From positions 1-10,874 of the forward strand of contig QNAP01000040.1 of assembly GCA_003641795.1 (NCBI GenBank): a stretch of 10,874 nucleotides of DNA. The letters run 5' to 3'. Within the stretch, counting starts at the first letter, position 1. Every line of letters starts with the position of its first letter. A program made the translations under genes and the position numbers. This DNA is from Thermotogae bacterium (GTDB lineage Bacteria > Thermotogota > Thermotogae > UBA12178). This document shows positions 5,696 through 10,874 of the stretch, in pieces. The notes under the pieces are model-generated. The model was not told the origin of the DNA. It searched no databases and saw only the letters and a list, made by a program, of their open reading frames with translations.

Positions 5696-7788
5696 TTTAC
5701 AGTGCGCAGTGCCAGTTCTGCATCGTCGTACATGATCCAGCCGTTGTGCAAGGGCTTGCCCGTGGGACTCGTTCCGTCGTCAAAAGGTGAGCTATCGCCG
5801 ATGGCCGCGAACCTTCCGGATCCGTACGTACCATATACTACGTAAGGTCTTCCCAAAGCTTTTACCGCGATCGAAACGTTCGTAGCCACAGGTGTTATAG
5901 TGCTACCGTTCCACACTCCCACAGCTTCCACACTTTCAGTCAAAGGAGAAGGCACAATTTCCCTCGTGGGGGCCACGACCAGATCGTTGCCGTCGAATCG
6001 GAATCCTAGACTTTCGACGAAGGTGTTGAATATTTTAACGGCATCCCATCCGTTGCCGTTCCTGTCTGCACCACCGTGATCTGCTATCAAGAAGAGGCCA
6101 CCTCCCGACTTCACGAATGCCAGGAGATTTTCGATCTCCTCTTGACGAAACGGTTCGTTGGGTTCAGGAACCACCACGACGTCGTATTGGGATAAGAGTA
6201 GCGGATCGACGAAGGGTGATACGTTTCTATCTACTGTGTATCCCCTCTCTTTCAAAGCGTCGGCGAAATCCGAGTACCCACCATCTATCGTCCAATCAGC
6301 GTTGCCGGCACGTTGTCCGTGTGCGTCATCGAAGAGCACCCTCGGCGCGCGTTGACGTGTGAAGTCGAACTTCAACATCAGCGTCATGTTCCCCCGAAGG
6401 TCTCTGACACCCCTTAAAAAGACCGTACCGGCATCTACGCTTTCAAAAGCTACCAGACGTACAACCCTACCAGTGGGAGAAACCTCCGCGCTTCGTAGCT
6501 TTATACTCTTGAGAACGACCGTTCGATTCGGCTGCACACTGGTTGCCATCACCGACTCGTTCAGGTAAAGATCTACCGTGTTGGTTCCGCTCACATTTAC
6601 CCAGAGTATGCGAGGCGGCTCGATGTCCGTCGTTTCGACATCCGTCGGCCATCTGGGCCATAGCTCGTGTTGCCACTCGTACTGTCCAAGAACTCCGGTT
6701 ACTGTCGCGATCAATCCTACCTTGGCACCAGAGAGGTCGATTCCTGTGTTCTCGCGGATGTAGACCATGCCTTTTCCGCTGCCGTCGTCGATGTAGTATT
6801 TCGGCGGATCTATTTCCACGATCTTTCCAGAGACCCAAACTAGCAGTCCCTCCAGGTTCTCCTCGTTGATCTCGCCAGTGAAAATCTTCAGAGCTTGGGG
6901 AACATCTGCTTCACTGAGTTTCTTTACTTGATTGGAGGTGTTGATGGTTATCTCCCTATTTTTTCTGTGCGTATACATGCTGCCGTCTATCTCCACCAGA
7001 TCTCCCAACTGGATGTCGAGCTTACTCAAATCTACGCCTCTTGCGTAAACCGCCACACCGGCGGTTTCGTCCTGAATGTAAAGCATGTTTACACCGAAGG
7101 GACCAGGAGGCACGGTGACAACACCTTGGATTTTCACACGGGTGAAATCAGGGAGGGATCGTGCTTGAGCGATGGTGATCGTGTCCGAGGTTCTGGGAAA
7201 TTTCATGGAAGCCGGCAATCCTATTCGTTCAGGGTATTTCCACATGCCCAACGCGTGGCTGGAAGCGTAATCTTCGGCACTGGTGAAGACTTGCATGTAG
7301 TCATCCCTGAATGGAAAATAGGTGTACGCTCTGCCGTATCCATTGAGTATCAATGCCAAATTGAGGAGCACCCACCGATTCTCTGCTTTGAACCATACGT
7401 AGGCGAGAAGACGACCGTATTTGTCTCTATGCTCGAAGTCGTAGGTGAGCCATACGAAGCCACCCGGTTTCAACAAGGATGAAGTGAAATCCGAAGCTTC
7501 CTTGCCGAAGTACTCCACGGGTTTTTCAGGATGTACCGTTTCAGGCGTGTCAACACCTATCAAGCGGACGGTTTCTGGAACGTTCGCGAGTTTCACCATT
7601 ATCGTGTCTCCATCGATGGACTTCAATACGGTCGCAGTCGAGGGAATTTCTGGAGTGAGTTGCTCGAACCACTCTTGAAAATACAAAAATTGCACGTCGT
7701 TGTGTTCCAACATCACAGGAGTTAGGGGAAAAACTGTGGACACCAACAGCAGGAAAACGATCGCAACGAAAATCGATCGTTGTTTCAT
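5677..7788 (-). CDS. Secreted multidomain protein: staphylococcal-nuclease domain, OB-fold-like modules, Ig-like segment and C-terminal GATase-like domain
   Basis: A 703-residue exported protein. Residues 1-24 are a signal-peptide-like segment (MKQR then a hydrophobic core). About 48-185 is a thermonuclease (SNase) domain with IDGDT (Asp61), VRLIGVDTPET (Arg75, Asp80, Glu83) and DKYGR (Arg126). These correspond to the S. aureus nuclease calcium and catalytic residues, so Ca-dependent phosphodiesterase activity is likely. Residues about 203-285 and 312-385 read as two OB-fold-like modules (LYIQDETAGVAVY; YYIDDGSGKGMVYI). About 390-477 looks like an Ig-like spacer (PPRILWVNVS). About 482-703 resembles GATase-like/DUF4350-type domains (VLFDDAHG, GGYSDFADALKERGY, FVKSGGGLFLIADHGG, GSGRFAAIGDSSPFDD), with no evident catalytic Cys. 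Start: ATG 7788 is seven bases after GGAGG and begins the signal peptide. First gene of the minus-strand operon. Nuclease domain is firm; domains after 200 are tentative. Confidence 0.88.
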   Translation of the reverse strand: MKQRSIFVAIVFLLLVSTVFPLTPVMLEHNDVQFLYFQEWFEQLTPEIPSTATVLKSIDGDTIMVKLANVPETVRLIGVDTPETVHPEKPVEYFGKEASDFTSSLLKPGGFVWLTYDFEHRDKYGRLLAYVWFKAENRWVLLNLALILNGYGRAYTYFPFRDDYMQVFTSAEDYASSHALGMWKYPERIGLPASMKFPRTSDTITIAQARSLPDFTRVKIQGVVTVPPGPFGVNMLYIQDETAGVAVYARGVDLSKLDIQLGDLVEIDGSMYTHRKNREITINTSNQVKKLSEADVPQALKIFTGEINEENLEGLLVWVSGKIVEIDPPKYYIDDGSGKGMVYIRENTGIDLSGAKVGLIATVTGVLGQYEWQHELWPRWPTDVETTDIEPPRILWVNVSGTNTVDLYLNESVMATSVQPNRTVVLKSIKLRSAEVSPTGRVVRLVAFESVDAGTVFLRGVRDLRGNMTLMLKFDFTRQRAPRVLFDDAHGQRAGNADWTIDGGYSDFADALKERGYTVDRNVSPFVDPLLLSQYDVVVVPEPNEPFRQEEIENLLAFVKSGGGLFLIADHGGADRNGNGWDAVKIFNTFVESLGFRFDGNDLVVAPTREIVPSPLTESVEAVGVWNGSTITPVATNVSIAVKALGRPYVVYGTYGSGRFAAIGDSSPFDDGTSPTGKPLHNGWIMYDDAELALRTVKWLLGD

Positions 7789-7794
7789 GCCCAT

Positions 7795-7802
7795 ACCTCC
7801 CT
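7795..7802 (-). promoter_or_regulatory. Shine-Dalgarno site of the nuclease gene
   Basis: AGGGAGGT on the minus strand has GGAGG seven bases before ATG 7788. An ATG at 7794 is only one base away and is rejected. The chosen start gives the clean signal peptide MKQRSIFVAIVFLLLVSTVF. Confidence 0.75.
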
Positions 7803-7935
7803 TTAACCTCCAAGGTTCCATATTGTAGGTTGAAACGCTTTTGGTTACACCATCGCGTTTACAACTATATCACGACCAGAAAATCGTCCATCCCATTTCT
7901 ATAAAAAGCAAAGAGACGAATCATTCGAACATCGA

Positions 7936-7944
7936 TGATACAAT
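7936..7944 (+). promoter_or_regulatory. Candidate extended -10 element for the peptidase-dehydrogenase genes
   Basis: TGATACAAT fits the TGnTAnAAT extended -10 pattern. The -35 position (7916-7921, ACGAAT) is poor, which extended -10 promoters can tolerate. It would give a leader of about 105 bases before GTG 8057. Confidence 0.3.
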
Positions 7945-8056
7945 CGCATTGAAGTAATCCTGCGTTCGCAAAGGTCAAAAGCACAAACCTTGTAAACTAC
8001 AGTTATGCCCGAGACCAAAGCGCATCGAGAACCCTGTTCAAGAAAGGAGAGGTTCG

Positions 8057-9052
8057 GTGAACATTGAAGAGCTGAGAGAAATCGTCGAGATTCCGGGAAT
8101 CTCTGGGTTTGAAGACCAAGTGAAGGAGTGGATCGTTTCTAAGATCGATCTGCCGTATCGTGTCGATCCAATAGGTAACCTTGCTTACACCATTGGTGAA
8201 GGTGAAAAAGAAATAGTCTTTATGGCCCATATGGATGAGATAGGGCTGGTAGTCACAGGAATCAACGCGGATGGAACACTTAACTTTCGAAAAGTGGGAG
8301 GTGTAGATGACAAGGTCTTATGGGGAAGTCACTTAATCGTTGTGACTCCTTCGAGAAAGCTGGAAGGAATAATCGGTCCCTTGCCACCACACCTGAGTCG
8401 TCAGGGTGTTCAAACATCCACAGCGGAGCGAATGGTTATCGATATTGGCGCAGAATCCGCTCAAGAAGCTGAGGAGCTTGGAGTGAGACCCATCACTTTC
8501 GCCGTTTTCAAAAAGCAGTTCTCCGTGTTGAATGGAAGATTAGTAGCCTCAAGGGCCTTGGATGATCGTTTCGGTTGTCTGGCTCTGGTGGAACTGCTGC
8601 GAGAGCTGAAGATCGACCCACCAAAGAGGAAAGTGACTGTGGTCTTTTCGGTACAGGAAGAAATCGGGCTAAAAGGAGCGAAAGCCTACGCTGCCCGAAA
8701 CGAATTGCCGGATGTGGTCTACGCCGTCGATTCTTTCGCTTGCTGCTCACAACTGACAGGGGAGGTAAAGCTGGGAGGAGGACCCGTTCTCAGGGTTTTT
8801 GACAACAGTGCCATCGCCTCTTGGAATGAAGTGAAACACATAACCACCTTGGCAGACAACTTGGGCATACCATTGCAGATGGGAGTGACTGGCGGAGGAA
8901 CCGATGGGTCAATCTTTGTGGAGCGCGGTTCTCTTATGGTCCCCATCACGCTTGCAGTCAGATACCTTCACTCGACCGTGGAAACGATAAGCATGGACGA
9001 CTACGACAACCTTGTGAAGTTGTTGAAAGGTATTGCATACGAGGAAGAATGA
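8057..9052 (+). CDS. M42-family metallo-aminopeptidase
   Basis: A 331-residue cytosolic dinuclear-metal peptidase; M42 enzymes form large tetrahedral (TET) assemblies that trim peptides downstream of the proteasome or other proteases. Metal-site motifs are in order: AHMDEIG (His58, Asp60), RALDDRFG (Asp169/170), VFSVQEEIG (Glu201 general base, Glu202), YAVDSF (Asp225) and RYLHST (His305). The N-terminal PGISGFEDQV and DPIGNL and the late GVTGGGTDGS block also fit. Some relatives carry old endoglucanase or deblocking-aminopeptidase labels; the visible motifs support peptidase. GTG 8057 is seven bases after GGAG in AAAGGAGAGG. It is followed after 29 bases by the dehydrogenase gene on the same strand, so the two are probably co-transcribed. 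Substrate preference (acidic, hydrophobic or basic N-terminal residues) cannot be read from the motifs. Confidence 0.94.
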   Translation: MNIEELREIVEIPGISGFEDQVKEWIVSKIDLPYRVDPIGNLAYTIGEGEKEIVFMAHMDEIGLVVTGINADGTLNFRKVGGVDDKVLWGSHLIVVTPSRKLEGIIGPLPPHLSRQGVQTSTAERMVIDIGAESAQEAEELGVRPITFAVFKKQFSVLNGRLVASRALDDRFGCLALVELLRELKIDPPKRKVTVVFSVQEEIGLKGAKAYAARNELPDVVYAVDSFACCSQLTGEVKLGGGPVLRVFDNSAIASWNEVKHITTLADNLGIPLQMGVTGGGTDGSIFVERGSLMVPITLAVRYLHSTVETISMDDYDNLVKLLKGIAYEEE

Positions 9053-9081
9053 GAAGATAACAAATAGATAGGGGTGAGAGT

Positions 9082-9837
9082 ATGGACTTGTTTTCTTTAG
9101 AAGGAAAGGTAGCGATCGTCACAGGTTCCAGTCGTGGATTGGGGCAAGCCATTGCCGTAGGTTTGGCGAGAGCTGGGGCCAACGTGGTTGGTGTGGCTCG
9201 AAGTTCCCAAAAGGAAACGAAGAAACTCGTGGAAGAAACAGGAGGAGAGTTTTTCCCCATGGCCTTCGATCTTAGGAATTTCGACAGCCTCCACGAAATC
9301 GTGAAATTGGCGAAGCAACGATTTGGAAGCGTGGACATCCTTATCAACAACGCAGGTACCACCTTAAGAAAACCTGCTTTGGAGTTTACACCAAAGGATT
9401 GGGATCAGGTTTTAGATGTGAATCTGAAGTCGGTTTTCTTTCTCTCGCAAGCATTTGCGCGGGAGCTGGTGGCAAACAACAAAGGCGGGAAGATCGTCAA
9501 CATAGCTTCGATGCAATCTTTCCAAGGAGGGATTCTGATCACACCTTACACCGCTTCCAAACACGGGGTGCTTGGGTTGACCAAAGTGCTGGCAAACGAA
9601 TGGGCGAAATACGGCATAAACGTGAATGCCATAGCGCCCGGTTATATGGAGACAGAAATGACAGCACCTCTGCGCGAAGATCCTGTCAGAAATCGCGAGA
9701 TCCTTTCTCGAATTCCTGCGGGGAGATGGGGTAAACCTGAAGATCTTATAGGTGCTGTCGTCTTTCTTGCCAGCGAGGCTTCTGATTATATCAACGGAAG
9801 TGTCGTGGTGGTGGACGGCGGCTGGTTGTCAAGATGA
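9082..9837 (+). CDS. kduD: Short-chain dehydrogenase/reductase, KduD-like (2-deoxy-D-gluconate 3-dehydrogenase type)
   Basis: A 251-residue classical SDR with cofactor motif TGSSRGLG (14-21), NNAG (89-92), catalytic Asn114, Ser143, Tyr156 and Lys160 (YTASK), and the NVNAIAPGYMETEM block (180-193). Several stretches match the KduD subgroup closely: FSLEGKVAIVTG at the start, KDWDQVLDVNLKSVFF, NIASMQSFQGGI, EWAKYGINVNAIAPGY, IPAGRWGKPEDL and the C-terminal VDGGWLSR. KduD reduces 2,5-diketo-3-deoxygluconate to 2-keto-3-deoxygluconate in pectin and hexuronate breakdown, using NAD(H). None of the usual partner genes (kduI, KDG kinase, pectate lyase) is in the window, so the substrate is inferred from sequence alone and other sugar-acid or ketoreductase roles remain possible. 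ATG 9082 follows GGGGTGA. Likely second gene of a two-gene unit with the M42 peptidase. Confidence 0.88.
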   Translation: MDLFSLEGKVAIVTGSSRGLGQAIAVGLARAGANVVGVARSSQKETKKLVEETGGEFFPMAFDLRNFDSLHEIVKLAKQRFGSVDILINNAGTTLRKPALEFTPKDWDQVLDVNLKSVFFLSQAFARELVANNKGGKIVNIASMQSFQGGILITPYTASKHGVLGLTKVLANEWAKYGINVNAIAPGYMETEMTAPLREDPVRNREILSRIPAGRWGKPEDLIGAVVFLASEASDYINGSVVVVDGGWLSR

Positions 9838-9857
9838 TAAACGATCCGGACCCCGTT

Positions 9858-10211
9858 TTTTCCATCTTGCAAAGCGCCATCTCTGTTATCCGTACCAGAT
9901 CTTCAACACCGAGACTCCCCGGTGTCCTATCTACGACAGGCTTTTTGATATCTTGTAGCACGTTTCGCTCATATCTTCCACTTCATCTTTCGCGACACCG
10001 AGTTCGCTCAGCTTCTCGTCCAAAAGGTTACCCACTCTAATAGTCATCCCTGGTTCGCTTTCGCCATGTTTCACGTTCTTTCTTGACTTCCTTCAAACCC
10101 TACTGTTACCAACAACGCCTTCACTAGCGTCCGAGTTGCCTTCTTGATGGTTAGGCATCAAAGCCTCTTTTAGCCCATCGACTCAGCAATATCCAGGTAA
10201 ACGGAAGAAGG
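9858..10211 (-). pseudogene. Decayed C-terminal fragment resembling an iron-containing alcohol dehydrogenase
   Basis: No intact gene fills this 374-base gap, but the minus strand holds coding-like pieces in shifting frames. Just after the OsmC stop comes YLDIAESMG. After a stop and frame changes come TIKKATRTLVKALL, then LLDEKLSELGVAKDEVEDM (about 10023-9967), and after another one-base shift KPVVDRTPGSLGVEDLV and RITEMAL (to about 9872). In order, these resemble the all-helical C-terminal domain of Fe-dependent alcohol dehydrogenases: the IAEAMG helix, a helix pair, the LGV..ED segment, then a Pro-rich turn and a final EDLxxIxxxAL helix. The catalytic metal-binding N-terminal half is missing; its place is taken by the OsmC gene. 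At least two frameshifts and in-frame stops make it non-functional. The gene-remnant reading is fairly strong; the family name is by recall of motifs and less sure. Confidence 0.55.
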
Positions 10212-10733
10212 TCATTTCAAAGTTATCTTTATCGGAGTAGGATTAGCAATATTATCACTTACCGGACACCTGGATTTGATTGTCTCCAACCATTTCTTCA
10301 GTGTCTCCTCATCAGCATCGGTATTAGGCTTAATCTCAACCCTGATCTCCTTGTAACCAGCTCTCTCATCCGTATCTTTTCCAGAAAACTTGGCAGGATT
10401 CAGATCACCTTCCAGTTCAAGTTCAATTCCTCTGAGGCTGAAGCCCATCTCTTTAGCCACAATGTGCCCAACAACATTCAAACAACCGGCAAGTGCCGCT
10501 AACAAATACTCTACCGGATTGGCACCATCATTGGTTCCTTCGAGGCCCTCCGGTTCATCGATAATCATCTCAAACCCTCTTGCCTCGACTACAGTCTTTG
10601 TTGGGTTTTCACTCCAAGCTTTTACTCCAAATTTTAATGCTGGCATAACCTGACCATTCCTTTCGCTTATAATTAAATTTCTTCCTAACATTTTAATATT
10701 TTCACCGCTTTGTCCATACTTACTTTCTACCAT
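10212..10733 (-). CDS. OsmC/Ohr-family protein
   Basis: A 173-residue predicted cytosolic protein of the OsmC/Ohr superfamily, whose best-known members are thiol peroxidases reducing organic hydroperoxides. The two conserved cysteines are present: Cys84 in NPVEYLLAALAGCLNVVG on the central helix, and Cys156 in SRCPVSDNIAN near the C-terminus. Glu75 in the PVEYLL motif also fits. This arrangement is closer to the YhfA-like OsmC branch than to Ohr, so the substrate is uncertain. Residues 1-29 precede the domain, which begins about MPALKFGV, and are encoded by conspicuously AT-rich DNA. ATG 10733 is preceded by GGGGGGAG and overlaps the upstream gene's stop (ATGGTAG), supporting it. ATG 10646 (MPALKF, giving 144 residues) is the alternative. 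The fragment of a dehydrogenase gene begins directly after its stop codon. Confidence 0.88.
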   Translation of the reverse strand: MVESKYGQSGENIKMLGRNLIISERNGQVMPALKFGVKAWSENPTKTVVEARGFEMIIDEPEGLEGTNDGANPVEYLLAALAGCLNVVGHIVAKEMGFSLRGIELELEGDLNPAKFSGKDTDERAGYKEIRVEIKPNTDADEETLKKWLETIKSRCPVSDNIANPTPIKITLK

Positions 10734-10874
10734 TTTTTATCTTCTCCCCCCTCGTTTTTCCGCTCCAACCTTTCGTATCTGTCCGCGAGCCTCGAGATGA
10801 TGTCGCAAAGCTCTTGAAATCGATCTAAGGCTTCATTTAAAAATCTATGTCCGATCGCCGTTATTCTGTACACA
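10727..10874 (-). CDS. C-terminal end of an unidentified helical protein, possibly a transcriptional regulator
   Basis: The minus-strand frame is open from the window edge to a TAG at 10729-10727, giving 48 visible residues that begin VYRITAIGHRFLNEALDRF and end in a charged tail RLERKNEGGEDKKW. YRITAIGHRFLNEAL resembles the YxLTxxGxxxLxEA segment that follows the winged helix in PadR- and MarR-type regulators, and the rest (QELCDIISRLADRYERLERK) has the heptad spacing of a dimerising coiled coil. That assignment is inference from a short piece. It overlaps the OsmC gene by 7 bases on the same strand (ATGGTAG), so the two are probably co-translated. Its start and most of its domain lie outside the window. 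Confidence 0.6.
   Translation of the reverse strand, partial: VYRITAIGHRFLNEALDRFQELCDIISRLADRYERLERKNEGGEDKKW

Larger units (their letters stand above)
7789..8056. other. Divergent intergenic region between the nuclease operon and the peptidase genes
   Basis: This 268-base stretch separates genes transcribed away from each other and has no convincing open reading frame. It should hold both promoters. For the plus strand the best candidate is an extended -10, TGATACAAT, at 7936-7944. For the minus strand, TACAAT (7827-7822) lies about 35 bases before the nuclease start, but no good -35 box is seen at the right distance; TATAGT (minus strand, near 7868-7863) is another weak option. Inverted 8-mers GTTTACAA (7857-7864) and TTGTAAAC (7990-7997) flank the middle. 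No riboswitch or RNA gene was recognised. Confidence 0.6.

Noticed and set aside
6895..7482. A 195-codon plus-strand open frame opposite the nuclease gene
   Set aside because: It is antisense to the conserved SNase and OB-like region, has no family signature and no ribosome site.
9839..9861. Weak hairpin (AAACG/CGTTT) with six Ts just after the dehydrogenase stop
   Set aside because: Only five base pairs with a 10-base loop; position is suggestive of a terminator but the stem is too weak to call.
9752..10040. Plus-strand open frames of 68 codons past the dehydrogenase end
   Set aside because: They cross the antisense side of the decayed dehydrogenase fragment, have no ribosome site and no recognisable similarity.
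1..10874. CRISPR array, tRNA, rRNA, toxin-antitoxin or defence system
   Set aside because: No regularly spaced repeats, no cloverleaf-like sequence recognised by eye, and no gene product with such motifs; nearly all coding sequence is explained by metabolic and housekeeping families.

Overview
The window looks like a bacterial chromosome segment from the Thermotogales (Thermotoga/Pseudothermotoga lineage). This is inferred from the gap, dnaX/ybaB and Kv-beta-like reductase sequences, strong AAGGAGGTG-type ribosome sites, frequent GTG/TTG starts, overlapping genes and moderate GC (judged by eye, a little under 50%). No database search was possible, so genus-level placement is tentative.

Left edge (1-530): the 3' end of an IS256-family transposase and its probable terminal repeat abut a remnant of an IS21-type istB gene on the opposite strand. 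This looks like one insertion sequence sitting inside the wreck of another. A GC-rich hairpin with T-runs on both sides (541-567) closes the zone.

Centre (595-7788, minus strand): six genes read in the same direction with overlaps or very short gaps, so they probably form one transcription unit with a possible internal promoter. In order of transcription they are: a secreted multidomain staphylococcal-nuclease-like protein, an OPA-type major facilitator transporter, a Kv-beta-like aldo/keto reductase, dnaX (clamp loader), ybaB/ebfC (nucleoid-associated) and gap (glycolytic GAPDH). The first two suggest extracellular nucleic-acid or organophosphate use. The last three are housekeeping genes for replication and glycolysis.

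Right part (7789-9837): a 268-base divergent intergenic region, then on the plus strand an M42-family metallo-aminopeptidase and a KduD-like short-chain dehydrogenase, 29 bases apart.

Right edge (9838-10874): a frameshifted remnant that reads like the C-terminal part of an iron-containing alcohol dehydrogenase (minus strand). Upstream of it on the same strand lie an OsmC-family protein and, overlapping it by 7 bases, the C-terminal end of a helical protein that runs off the window and may be a transcriptional regulator.

The window reads mostly as ordinary chromosome with insertion-sequence and gene-decay scars at both ends. The most unusual items are the domain architecture of the 703-residue nuclease, its overlap with an organophosphate-type transporter, and the mixed operon. 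No CRISPR array, tRNA, rRNA or obvious defence system was seen.
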